A DNA stretch of 64,000 nucleotides from Acidobacteriaceae bacterium (GTDB lineage: Bacteria; Acidobacteriota; Terriglobia; Terriglobales; Acidobacteriaceae), in contig JASHNW010000015.1 of the NCBI GenBank assembly GCA_030041435.1, forward strand, positions 1 to 64,000, read 5' to 3'. Shown here in pieces: positions 38,001-47,600 of this stretch. The position numbers were made by a program, and so were the translations under genes. The notes under the pieces are model-generated. The model saw only the letters and a program-made list of their open reading frames with translations, was not told where the DNA came from and did no database searches. Within the stretch, counting starts at the first letter, position 1, and each line of letters starts with the position of its first letter.

Positions 38001-38372
38001 TTACACCTCCTCGCCCTGCGGTTTGCCGCCGGAGTCAAGAATCAGGCCCACGGCGCGGGTGAGCCGCTGCCACTCCGTGGTCTTGTCGCTCAGCTGCTCG
38101 CGCCCTTTGGGCGTGAGGTAGTAGAAGCGCGCGCGGCGGTTGTTCTCGCTGACGCCCCATTTCGCGCGGATCCATTTCTTGTCCTCGAGGCGCTGCAGCG
38201 CGATGTAGAGCGAGCCGTGATCGACGAAGAAGACCTCTTCGGACTGGCGCTGGATGGAGCGGGCTACGCCCTGCCCGTGGCAGGGGCCGAGGAGGAGGGT
38301 GCGCAGAATGAGCAGGTCGAGAGTGCCCTGCAGCAGCGCGATGCGGTCGGGGTTGCTGTCCTGGGTTGACAT
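38001..38372 (-). CDS. PadR-family transcriptional regulator
   Basis: This 123-residue winged-helix regulator has the PadR core at about 8-85: [20 protein letters not shown] followed by [20 protein letters not shown], the [20 protein letters not shown] recognition/wing region, and [15 protein letters not shown]. It forms an operon with the downstream ADOP permease and probably represses it in response to a small molecule. The ATG at 38372 lies within a large inverted repeat, the probable operator. A TTG three codons upstream is a less likely start. Confidence 0.9.
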   Translation of the reverse strand: MSTQDSNPDRIALLQGTLDLLILRTLLLGPCHGQGVARSIQRQSEEVFFVDHGSLYIALQRLEDKKWIRAKWGVSENNRRARFYYLTPKGREQLSDKTTEWQRLTRAVGLILDSGGKPQGEEV

Positions 38373-38413
38373 TCGACCCAAGTATGGGCGCAGCTTGGGT
38401 AGAATGTCAACCC
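38363..38413. promoter_or_regulatory. PadR operator with 20-bp arms, overlapping a probable leaderless promoter
   Basis: GGGTTGACATTCGACCCAAG (38363-38382) and its inverted partner at 38394-38413 match at 19 of 20 positions around an 11-base spacer. On the minus strand the right arm contains TTGACA, followed after 18 bases by CATACT. That places the transcript start within a few bases of the padR ATG (38370-38372), where no ribosome binding site is visible. PadR binding here would block its own promoter. Confidence 0.7.
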
Positions 38414-38660
38414 GAACGCTGCAGGAGCGTATCGGTCAACGGGAGGGTTGAGCGGGCGCGCCGGGAGGCGGACGGCCGGGGGAAGTCCCGGCGGCGGGTC
38501 GCGGCGACCGTGCACTCGATCCGGAAGGCCACGGGAACTCAGGACTTGCGATTAATGCGCGGTTGCCTGCCGCCGATAGAGTTCAATACAGGCGCATCGG
38601 CCGCCCGGCCGGGCCGGGAAACCGGAGCTGCGCCTGAACGACAGCGGGAAACGAGCAGGC

Positions 38661-40373
38661 ATGTCGCGAGAGCAGAGACGCGAGAGCGGTGAGGAGTGGT
38701 ACCGGTACGCGCTGACGCTGGAGGCCTCGCAGGAGGGCTTCTGGGACTGGGATCTGGCGACGGGCCGGCTGTGGGGATCGAACCGGTGGCAGTCGATTAC
38801 CGGGGTGGACGAGCCGTGCACGCGGCTGGAGACCTGGATGGAGCGGGTGCATCCGTTCGACAAGCCGCGGCTGGAGGCGGATCTGCGGGCGATACGGGCG
38901 GGCAAGTGCAGCAAGCTGCGCAACGAGCATCGCATCCGGCACCGCAACGGGCAGTGGCGCTGGGTGCTGGCGCATGGCGTGGCGGCCCAGGACGGCGGGG
39001 GGCGGGTGACGCGTGTGGCCGGCTCGCTGACCGACATGACCGAGTGCCGCACGGCGGATGCGCTGACCGGGCTGCCCAATCGCATCTTCTTTCTGGATTA
39101 TCTCGAGCACCGCATGGACCGGGGACGCCAGCGCGGAGACTGGGATTTCGCGGTGCTGGCGGTGGCGCTGGATCGCTTCGACCGGGTGAACGAGGTGCTG
39201 GGCGCGAGCGGCGGCGATCGCCTGCTGATGGAAACGGCCATGCGCATGCAGGCCATGTTGCCGGAAGGCTCGATCGCAGCGCGGCTGAACGGGGCGGAGT
39301 TCCTGGTGTGTCTCGAATCGGTGCAGAACGATGCCGAGGCGGTGGAGTTTGCGGCGCAGACGGCGGGAGCGGTGGGCGAGCCGTTTGTGTGGCGCGGCCA
39401 TCGCATGACGCCGCAGCTGGCGATCGGCATTGCCAGGGCGGAGGCGACCTATGCGCATCCTGAAGACCTGATGAGCGACGCGGAGAGCGCACTGGCCCAT
39501 GCGCGCAGGGGCGAGCCCTCCGGCGTGGTGTGCTATTCGCGCGGCATGCGGGAGCAGGCGCTGGAGCGGCTGGAGCTGGAGGCCGATCTGGAGCGGGCCA
39601 TCCGCCAGGGCGAGCTGACCATGTTCTACCAGCCGGAAGTGGACCTGCGGACGGGACGCATCATCGGCTTCGAGGCGCTGGTGCGCTGGAAGCACGCGCG
39701 CCGCGGGCTGCTGCCGCCGGCCGAGTTTATTCCGCTGGCCGAGGAGACGGGGCTGATTTTGCCGCTGGGCGACTGGGGCATGGCGGAAGCGTGCAGGCAG
39801 CTGGTGGAGTGGCGGACCAGGGGCCATGCGGAGCTGAAGAGCGCGCGCATGAGCGTCAACCTCTCCGCGCGGCAGTTCGAGCGGCCCGATCTGGTGGAAC
39901 GGGTGCGCCAGGTGCTGGACCAGACCGGGCTGAACGACGGCGCGCTGCGGCTGGAGGTGACGGAGAGCAGCCTCATCGCCGATGCGGCGGCGGCGGCGAA
40001 GACCATGCGCGAGCTGGGCGCGCTGGGCGTGGGCCTGCACATGGACGATTTCGGCGTGGGCTACAGCTCGCTGCATTATCTGCAGCGGTTTCCCTTCGAC
40101 ACGCTGAAGATCGACCGCTCGTTTGTGCGCGGGGTGGTCCACGACCGGGAGTCGCGGCAGATCGTGCGCAGCATCCTCGATTTGGCGAAATCGTTCGGCA
40201 TGGACGTGGTGGCGGAAGGAATCGAGGACGCGGAGCAGCTGCGGGAGCTCCAGTCGATGGGCTGCCCCTGCGGTCAGGGATACTACTTCGCGCGGCCCAT
40301 GGATCCTGGGGCCATTAGCGAGCTGGTGGCGGCGCGGGGATTCACCCATGAAGCGATTCCTTTGCCCGTGTGA
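38661..40373 (+). CDS. PAS-GGDEF-EAL protein, probable c-di-GMP phosphodiesterase
   Basis: A 570-residue cytoplasmic signalling protein. A PAS/PAC sensor spans about 15-130 (GFWDWDLATGRLWGS, then WRWVLAHGVAAQDG). A GGDEF-like domain at about 131-290 has its signature changed to NGAEF (210-214), so cyclase activity is unlikely. An EAL domain at about 305-555 keeps the key residues: EAL at 338-340, the NLSARQF strand, EVTES, MDDFGVGYSS, KIDRSFV and QGYYFARP. It probably hydrolyses c-di-GMP in response to a signal bound by the PAS domain, with the degenerate GGDEF perhaps binding GTP as an allosteric module. No target is evident from the neighbours. Confidence 0.88.
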   Translation: MSREQRRESGEEWYRYALTLEASQEGFWDWDLATGRLWGSNRWQSITGVDEPCTRLETWMERVHPFDKPRLEADLRAIRAGKCSKLRNEHRIRHRNGQWRWVLAHGVAAQDGGGRVTRVAGSLTDMTECRTADALTGLPNRIFFLDYLEHRMDRGRQRGDWDFAVLAVALDRFDRVNEVLGASGGDRLLMETAMRMQAMLPEGSIAARLNGAEFLVCLESVQNDAEAVEFAAQTAGAVGEPFVWRGHRMTPQLAIGIARAEATYAHPEDLMSDAESALAHARRGEPSGVVCYSRGMREQALERLELEADLERAIRQGELTMFYQPEVDLRTGRIIGFEALVRWKHARRGLLPPAEFIPLAEETGLILPLGDWGMAEACRQLVEWRTRGHAELKSARMSVNLSARQFERPDLVERVRQVLDQTGLNDGALRLEVTESSLIADAAAAAKTMRELGALGVGLHMDDFGVGYSSLHYLQRFPFDTLKIDRSFVRGVVHDRESRQIVRSILDLAKSFGMDVVAEGIEDAEQLRELQSMGCPCGQGYYFARPMDPGAISELVAARGFTHEAIPLPV

Positions 40374-40581
40374 GCGCGGCCTGGGGAGCCGGAAAGTCAA
40401 AATTCGGACCTGTGCCGCGCGTGCTACCTTGAAATGCAGGTTGCCGGGCGCCCTGCGATCGCCCAGCCCAGCGACCGGAACTCGTTCAGCCGGGCAGGTG
40501 GATCTCTCCATGGGTCAGCGCAGGTGCGCAGGTTTATTCGCAACGGTGCGGCGCGCGGTCCCCCGGGCTCGTCTGTTTCGC

Positions 40582-41322
40582 ATGCGTCGATTCTTCCCGG
40601 TGGCCGCCTTCCTGGCCGTCGCGTGTCTGCTTGGCTGTGCCGCAGTCGCCACGGCGCAGGATAACAGCGCATCCGTCATCGCCTCACAATCCAGCGTAGC
40701 CCCCGGCGCCACTTCCGCCGTCAGCCGGGCCCCCGTGCCCAGCGAGGCTCCGGCCCAGGACCTGGTCTTCGAGGGGATGGGCTCGTACGGCAACTACAGG
40801 ATTTTCGCCGGGGGCGAAAACGCCCATCTGTATACGGGTGGCCTTGAATACGACCGCAATTCGTGGGGCACCTTCCTCAAGGCGCGCATGGATTACTCGG
40901 CGGAAGTCCTGCCGGTGATGATCCTGAACGAGCCGGCGGTTACGGACATCTGGGGTGACACCAAAGGCCCGGGCCGCAAGATCCTCTACGGCATTGGCCT
41001 TACACCCGCCGGCCTGCGCATGACGTGGCGAGAGAAGCGGGCGATCAAGCCCTGGTTCGCGGTTAAAGGGGGCGTGCTGGCCTTCGATCAGAAAGTGCTC
41101 ACGAGGGCGAGCACCTATGAGGACTTCACCCTGCAGGAATCGGCGGGCATGATGGTGCGCGTGTCGCCGCGCTACGATCTGCGCCTGGGTTTGTTCGGCG
41201 ACTTCCACTTTTCGAATGGATTTGCGACCAACGTGAATCCGGGCCTCGACGTGATGAATTACAACGTCGGAATCGTCTACCACCTGGGCAGCCGCCGGAG
41301 CGAGGTTGCGCGCGCGCGCTGA
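40582..41322 (+). CDS. Acyloxyacyl hydrolase (PagL-like lipid A deacylase)
   Basis: A 246-residue exported protein with a signal peptide MRRFFPVAAFLAVACLLGCA, probably cleaved near ATAQ. The rest is a beta-barrel whose C-terminal part carries FHFSNGF...NPGLD. PagL enzymes use a His-x-Ser-Asn segment and a downstream NPG[E/N] region to remove the 3-O acyl chain of lipid A in the outer membrane; here the His and Ser are present and Asp occupies the place usually held by Glu. The ATG at 40582 starts a good signal peptide; an in-frame ATG at 40510 would add 24 residues. Assignment rests on the motif and topology. Confidence 0.65.
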   Translation: MRRFFPVAAFLAVACLLGCAAVATAQDNSASVIASQSSVAPGATSAVSRAPVPSEAPAQDLVFEGMGSYGNYRIFAGGENAHLYTGGLEYDRNSWGTFLKARMDYSAEVLPVMILNEPAVTDIWGDTKGPGRKILYGIGLTPAGLRMTWREKRAIKPWFAVKGGVLAFDQKVLTRASTYEDFTLQESAGMMVRVSPRYDLRLGLFGDFHFSNGFATNVNPGLDVMNYNVGIVYHLGSRRSEVARAR

Positions 41323-41402
41323 CGGCGCATACGGCAGACTGCAATTCCGCGCATGGAAGCGCCGACTGCAACCCCGCATCGGCAAGCCAGGATGTCCGGC
41401 CC

Positions 41403-43217
41403 TCAGAAGCCGGACGGGCGTTCGCCCATTACATTGAATGCGCGTTCGAGCGCGATGCCCGCCGAGCCCAGCGTTCCCTCTTCAAACAGCCGCCCAATCA
41501 GCGTAACCCCATGCGGCACGCGGCGGGGCGGCGAGAACTTCGGCAACGGGTGCGCGGGATCGGGCGCCCAGTCGCTGCGCGCCTCTGAGATTTCGACGAA
41601 GCCCGCCCGCAGCGTGAGGCTGGGCTGTCCGGTGAAGTTGGTGATGGTGAGCGTCTCGTCGCGCAGCGAGGGGACGAGCAGCAGATCCACCTGAGAGAAA
41701 ATGCGCGCCATCTCGTTGGCCACTTTGCGGCGAAAGCGGTCGCACTGCACAAAATCCACGGCGGAGAGGAAGCGCGACTGGCGGAAGGTATTAGGCCATG
41801 CATCGGGTACCTGCTCGCGCAGTTCGTCTGCCTGATGGCTGAGCGTCAGCTCTTCGAAGGCCGCGGCCGATTCGGCAAACAGGATGATCTGCAGGTCGTC
41901 GTAGGGCCAGTCGGGCAGCGAAACCTCGACCGGCGTCATGCCCAGCTGTGCCACTGTCTCGAGGGCGGCGCGGTCGACCGGAGTCGCCGGGTCCTCGTGC
42001 ATCCATTTGGGAAAGTACCCAACCCGCAGACCGCGGATGGAAGCCGCCGCGTCGAAATCCAGGTGGCTGGGCACGCTGCCGGTGTCGCCGGGGTCGGGAC
42101 CGGTGATGGCCTCGAGCACCAGTATGGCGTCCTCTACGCCGCGCGTCATGGGGCCGAGCTTGTCGAGCGACCAGCACAGGGTCATCGCCCCGGTGCGGGC
42201 CACGCGCCCATAGGTGGGGCGCAGGCCGGTCACGCCGCAGCGCATGGAGGGGCTGACGATGCTGCCTCCGGTCTCGCTGCCGATGGCGAAGGCCACCAGC
42301 CCGGCCCCGGTGGCCGCGCCCGGACCCGCGCTCGAGCCCGACGAGCCTTCGTCGAGATTCCACGGATTCATGGTCTGCCCGCCGAACCAGATGTCGTTGA
42401 GCGCGAGCGCCCCCATACTCAGCTTGGCCACGAGCACCGCACCGGCGTTGTTCAGCCGTTCCACGACCACGCAGTCTTTTGTGGGGACGCGGTTGCGGAA
42501 AGGCTCCGCACCATAGGTGGTCGCGATGCCGGCGGTGTCGAGCAGATCTTTGCCGCCCCAGGGAATGCCGTGCAGCGGCCCGCGATAACGGCCGGCAGCG
42601 ATTTCGGTATCGGCGCGCCGGGCCTGATCGAGTGCGTGCTCCGGCGTGAGCGTGATGACGCAGCGCAGCTGGGGATTGAAGCGCTGGAGGCGGGCAAGAT
42701 AAATGCGCGTCAGCCGCTCGGAAGTGAGCCGGCGGTGCTCGATCCAGCGCGAGAGCTTCGTAATGGGCGCCCAGGCGATCTCCTCGTCGCTGGCGGGCAG
42801 CGGGCCTGGATCGGCGTTCGACCGCACGAAGCGGTCGTGCGCGGGACCGCTGGGCCAGCCGGGCTGCGCAGCGCGCACACGCGACCAGGGAGCCAGTTCG
42901 GGCTCCAGCGCCACCGTGCGCGGACCGGTGCGGCGTTCGTACAGCGGAGCCATCGCCTGGCGCCAGCTTTCGGCGGCCTCGGCGCGATCGGCATCGGTCA
43001 TCTCCACGCGGACCAGCTTCTCGGCCTCGGCGAAGGTTGCAGGGGAAACTTCCGGTCCGGCTGCCGGGGCGGTGGCGAAGGCGGGCGGCTGGCCGGGTGG
43101 CGGCGCGGCGGGGGGCGTCTGTTGCGCCGCGGCGGAAGCGTCCAGCGTGCCGGCGACGGCCGCGCCGAGCAGACCAAGAGAAGAATGCACCAGGAATTGC
43201 CTGCGGGCTCGATTCAT
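41403..43217 (-). CDS. Exported amidase (amidase-signature family) with Tat signal
   Basis: This 604-residue protein begins MNRARRQFLVHSSLGLLGAA, a twin-arginine signal, followed by a Pro/Ala-rich linker. The amidase-signature core contains GIPWGGKDLLD (Lys223), EGSSGSSAGPG (cis-Ser near 295) and GSETGGSIVSP (nucleophile Ser319), the full Ser-Ser-Lys triad. It should hydrolyse amide bonds in the periplasm, for example in peptides or xenobiotic amides. The core contains the residues needed for activity. The LacI regulator gene lies 37 bases upstream on the same strand and could be co-transcribed with it. Confidence 0.88.
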   Translation of the reverse strand: MNRARRQFLVHSSLGLLGAAVAGTLDASAAAQQTPPAAPPPGQPPAFATAPAAGPEVSPATFAEAEKLVRVEMTDADRAEAAESWRQAMAPLYERRTGPRTVALEPELAPWSRVRAAQPGWPSGPAHDRFVRSNADPGPLPASDEEIAWAPITKLSRWIEHRRLTSERLTRIYLARLQRFNPQLRCVITLTPEHALDQARRADTEIAAGRYRGPLHGIPWGGKDLLDTAGIATTYGAEPFRNRVPTKDCVVVERLNNAGAVLVAKLSMGALALNDIWFGGQTMNPWNLDEGSSGSSAGPGAATGAGLVAFAIGSETGGSIVSPSMRCGVTGLRPTYGRVARTGAMTLCWSLDKLGPMTRGVEDAILVLEAITGPDPGDTGSVPSHLDFDAAASIRGLRVGYFPKWMHEDPATPVDRAALETVAQLGMTPVEVSLPDWPYDDLQIILFAESAAAFEELTLSHQADELREQVPDAWPNTFRQSRFLSAVDFVQCDRFRRKVANEMARIFSQVDLLLVPSLRDETLTITNFTGQPSLTLRAGFVEISEARSDWAPDPAHPLPKFSPPRRVPHGVTLIGRLFEEGTLGSAGIALERAFNVMGERPSGF

Positions 43218-43254
43218 GCGTGCCTCAGAGAGATGCAGGGAGTGGGAAGCAAAC

Positions 43255-44340
43255 TCAGTCTGGAATATACGGCAAGAGCGCGTCGCGGGCCGCTTCCGGC
43301 AGCCGCGGAGAGCAGCCGCACGAGGCGCGAGGGACGAGACGCGTTTCCAGCTTAATTTGCAGCGCTTTGTCCGGCCTGCCGGCGCGGGCGGGTCGCTCCG
43401 AACCAGGAAGTTGATCGAACAGCGCCTCCCCGGCCAGTCTGGCGATCTCCTCGATGGGCTGCTCTACGACGCTGATGGAGGGGCGCACCGTGGAGGCAAG
43501 CTCAAAATCGTCGTAGCCGAGCAGGGCGACCGACCCCGGAATCGGCACATTGAGCTTCTGCAGAGCCTCAAACGCGTAGACGGTGGTGCTGTTCTTCAGG
43601 GTAAAGATCGCGCCGGGGGGATTGGCTCCGGAGAGCAGGCTTTCGATGGCGTACTCGGCCGATTTGTAGTCCTTGACCGACGTATCCAGCAGCACTTCGA
43701 GCCCGGCCTTCTCCATCGTGATGCAGTAAGCGCGGATGCGCTCGCGAATGGTGAACAGGGTGCTCTCGCCGGTCAGACACAGGATCCTGCGGTAGCCGTG
43801 TCCGATCAGATGTTCGGTCGCCATCGCGGCCCCGCGGAAGTTATCGGCCACGATCGACGGAATGCAGCTATGCGCTACCGGCCGATCGATGGCGACGATC
43901 GGGACGTGAATTGACTCCAGCAGCTGGCGCAGCATCACGCTGTGCGAATTCGCCGGCGCCAGGATCAGGCCGTCCACCTGGTGGTGCATCAGAACATTGA
44001 TGTTGTCGATTTCGGTGCGCGGGTCGTTTTGCGTCGTGGTGACAATCAGCAGGGAGTCGTTCGCGCGGGCCACGGCCTGGATAGCTTCGGCGCACTCGGA
44101 GAAAAAGGGGTCGGCAATGCTGGGGATAACGAGGCCGATGGTCCTGGTCCTGTAGCCCTTCAGGATGCGCGCCGCCTGGTTCGGCACATAGCCGAGCGCA
44201 TCGATGGCGCGCCGCACGCGCTGCAGAGTCTCCGGGCTCACCCGGTGGCCGCCGTTGATGACGCGGGAAACCGTCGTGGTGCCCACACCAGCGCGTCTGG
44301 CCACTTCGCTCAGTGTTGGGGGCGCCGTTCTCCTGGGCAT
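43255..44340 (-). CDS. LacI-family transcriptional regulator
   Basis: A 361-residue repressor-type protein. The LacI helix-turn-helix and hinge are at about 8-60 (TLSEVARRAGVGTTTVSRVI, then NGGHRVSPETLQRVRRAIDA). The periplasmic-binding-like ligand domain follows from TIGLVIPSIADPFFSECAEA to GYDDFELASTVRPSISVVEQ. It is divergently transcribed from the GH38 alpha-mannosidase, with a LacI-type operator between them, so it probably controls mannoside use and its own operon, which includes the exported amidase. The C-terminal 40 residues are rich in Arg, Ala and Cys and look like an extension. Confidence 0.88.
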   Translation of the reverse strand: MPRRTAPPTLSEVARRAGVGTTTVSRVINGGHRVSPETLQRVRRAIDALGYVPNQAARILKGYRTRTIGLVIPSIADPFFSECAEAIQAVARANDSLLIVTTTQNDPRTEIDNINVLMHHQVDGLILAPANSHSVMLRQLLESIHVPIVAIDRPVAHSCIPSIVADNFRGAAMATEHLIGHGYRRILCLTGESTLFTIRERIRAYCITMEKAGLEVLLDTSVKDYKSAEYAIESLLSGANPPGAIFTLKNSTTVYAFEALQKLNVPIPGSVALLGYDDFELASTVRPSISVVEQPIEEIARLAGEALFDQLPGSERPARAGRPDKALQIKLETRLVPRASCGCSPRLPEAARDALLPYIPD

Positions 44341-44489
44341 GGCCCAAAGACTACCAGAGGAGTTTGAAGGCAGTCGCGCGATCCGGCACCGCGCCGATGG
44401 CGCGAGCGCGAGAGCCAGGCGCGTGCCGCAGAGCCGGTCCGCCAGCCGTGGCACGGAGAGGTTGCTGAGCGCTGCGCGGGTGGGCTGCC

Positions 44490-44544
44490 TTGACAAGGAA
44501 AGCCTTGCCCGCTTAGTTTTGGGCGAGGCGTGGAAACGATACCA
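44490..44544 (+). promoter_or_regulatory. Promoter with LacI-type operator for the mannosidase gene
   Basis: TTGACA (44490-44495) is a consensus -35; the -10 is weak (TTAGTT at 44513-44518 after 17 bases). TGGAAACGATACCA at 44531-44544 is a 14-base imperfect palindrome with the central CG typical of LacI-family operators and lies just past the expected transcript start, where a repressor would block. The rest of the 44341-44676 intergenic region shows no further structure. Confidence 0.5.
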
Positions 44545-44676
44545 TTGCCCCATGCACCTTCCTGTCCGGCCCCTGGCGGATACTGAACTGAATCCTGCCG
44601 TAAGCCCCTTCGCAACGGCGTCATCGCCCTCGCTGGAGCGATTCCAGCAACTCAATCAGAGATCCGGAGCATGAAC

Positions 44677-47600
44677 ATGTCAGGAAAGCCGGCTGGCCGG
44701 GTGGCATTATTTCTCTTCTGCTGCGCCGCAGTGTGCGCCGCTCAAACGCAAACGTCGGAAAAGCCCGATCTGACGAAACAGCCCACTCTGTATGTTGTGG
44801 GCTACGCGCATCTGGATACCGAGTGGCGCTGGGAGTACCCGCAGGTCATCGACGAATACATCCCGAAGACGATGGAGAACAACTTCGCGCTCTTTCAGAA
44901 GTATCCCCATTACATCTTCAACTTCACGGGAACCAATCGCTATCGCTTCATGAAGGAGTATTACCCGGCGGACTTCGCGAAACTCAAGCAATACGTCGCG
45001 GAAGGCCGCTGGTATCCTGCCGGATCGTCGGTGGAGGAGGGCGACGTCAATGCGCCCAGCGCGGAGTCCATCATCCGCCAGGTTCTCTACGGCAACGACT
45101 GGTTCCGCAAGGAATTCGGCAAGGCCAGCGCGGAATACATGCTGCCCGACTGCTTCGGTTTCCCCGCATCGCTGCCGACTATCCTGGCGCACGCGGGCGT
45201 GAAGGGCTTCTCCACGCAAAAGCTGACGTGGGGATCTTCGGCCCCCGGCGGCGGTCCTGACTCGCCGGAGAGAACACCGGAAGGGACGCCGTTCAACGTG
45301 GGCGTGTGGGTGGGGCCGGACGGGGAGAGCGTGCTGGCCGCGCTCAATCCGGGATCGTATTCGGGCGGCATCGACACCGATCTGAGCAAGCCGCTGCCGC
45401 CCGCGCCGCCGGACCCGGCGATCGCCTCGGTGCAGGACCAGATAAAGGCGCTGCGCGCCAAAGGCGAAGCCGCGCAGGCGAGCGGCCAGCCGATACCGCC
45501 GAATCTTTTCCAGCAATTCATGGCGTTGCGGAACGAACTGAACGGCCTCGAACAGGCTCAGCAGGATGAGGAACTGGACCGCTATCAGCGCGACTGGGCG
45601 GCGCGCGTGGAAAACAATGGCAAGCTGACCGGCGTCTACACCGACTACCACTATTACGGCACCGGCGACACGGGCGGATCGCCCGACGAGGAGTCGGTGA
45701 AGCGGCTGGAGGCGATTGTCACGCAGGGCGAGGCGAGCCTGCCGCCGCCGGACTACATGGGATTTCGCGGCGAATCGCATCCGAACTGGCCGGACGTTCC
45801 GGTGGGCGATGGCCCCGTCCACGTGATTTCCGCCACCGCCGATCAGATGTTTCTGAACATTACGCCGAATGAGGCCGCGGCGCTTCCGGAATACACCGGG
45901 GAGATGGAGCTGACCAATCACTCCGCGGGATCGCTGACGTCCGAGGGATACCAGAAGCGATGGCTGCGCAAGGAGGAAGTGCTTGCCGATGCGGCCGAGA
46001 AGGCTTCGGTGGCAGCGGCGTGGCTGGGCGGGCGCACCTATCCCCTCGATCGCCTGAATGACGCCTGGACGCTGGTGATGGGCGGACAATTCCACGATCT
46101 CGCCGCGGGCACCGCCACGCCAAAGGCCTACGAATTCGCGTGGAACGACGACGTGATCGCCATGAACCAGTTTGCCGGCGTGCTGGGCAGCGCCACGGAA
46201 GCGGTATCGGCTGCGATGAATACGGCGACGGATGGCATCCCCATCGTCGTCTATAACCCGCTCAACATCGAGCGGCAGGATGCGGTTGACGCCGATGTGA
46301 AGTTCCCCGGCGGCACGCCCTCCAGCGTTGTCGTCACGGGACCCGATGGACGTGAGGCTCCGGCGCAAATCGCAGACGGCAAAGTGCTGTTTCTTGCCAG
46401 GGTGCCGTCAGCAGGATTTGCCGTGTATAGCGTGCGCGCAGGCCACGCATCCTCTGCAACATCCGAGCTGCACGTGACGCAGGATTCGCTCGAGAACCGC
46501 TACTATCGCGTCCGCATCGACAGCAATGGCGACATCGCCAGCATTTACGACAAGGAAATCGACAAAGAACTGCTGAGTGCGCCGATGCGGCTCGCCATCT
46601 CCTACGACAATCCCGAACAGTGGCCGGCATGGAATATGGACTGGGACCAGGAGCAGGCCAAACCCAAAGAGTATGTGAGCGGACCGGCCACGGTGCGCAT
46701 CGTCGAGAACGGACCGGCGCGGGTTGCGCTGGAGGTAACGCGCGAGACTGCGGGATCCAAATTCGTTCAGACCATCATGCTGGCAGCGGGCGACGCGGGA
46801 AAGCGCGTCGAAATCGCGAATGCCGTCGACTGGAACACGCGCGAATCGAACCTGAAAGCGGTGTTTCCGCTGACCGCGCACAACCAGGAGGCGACCTATA
46901 ACCTGGGCATTGGAACCATTCAGCGGCCCAACGAACAGCCGAAGAAGTTCGAGGTTCTCTCGCACCAGTGGATCGATCTGACCGACGCGACCGGCACCTA
47001 TGGCGCCACCATCCTTACCGACTGCAAGAACGGATCGGACAAGCCGAACGACAACACCATCCGCCTCACGCTGCTGCGCACACCGGGCACGCGCGGCGGT
47101 TATGCCGATCAGGGAACGCAGGACCTCGGCCATCACGAGTTCGTCTACGGCATTGCCGGGCATGCGGGCGACTGGCGTCAGGGCGAAACAGACTGGCAGG
47201 GGCAGCGGCTCAACGATCCGCTGGTTGCCTTTGCGACGGAGAAGCACGCCGGCAGCCTGGGCCGCGAGTTTTCGCTGGTCAAGGTCAGCAATCCCAGCGT
47301 GCGCATCATGGCGCTCAAAAAGGCCGAGCTCAGCAATGAGATTGTGCTGCGCCTGGTCGAGCAGGACGGCAAGCCGGAGCCGGATGTGCGCATCTCGTTT
47401 GCGTCGCCCATCCGGGCGGCTCGCGAAGTGAATGGGCAGGAGCAGCCCGTGGGCCCGGTTGTCGTGAAAGACGGTGCGCTGGTCACATCGTTCACGGCCT
47501 ATCAGCCGCGCACGTTTGCGCTCACCCTCGATGCGCCTTCTGCGCACGCAGCGGCGGTGCGCTCGCAGCCGGTGGCGCTCGACTACGATCTCGCGGGAGC

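Noticed and set aside
38583-40511. 642-codon antisense frame opposite the PAS-GGDEF-EAL gene
   Set aside because: His/Arg/Pro-rich composition typical of antisense of GC-rich genes; the sense strand holds clear motifs.
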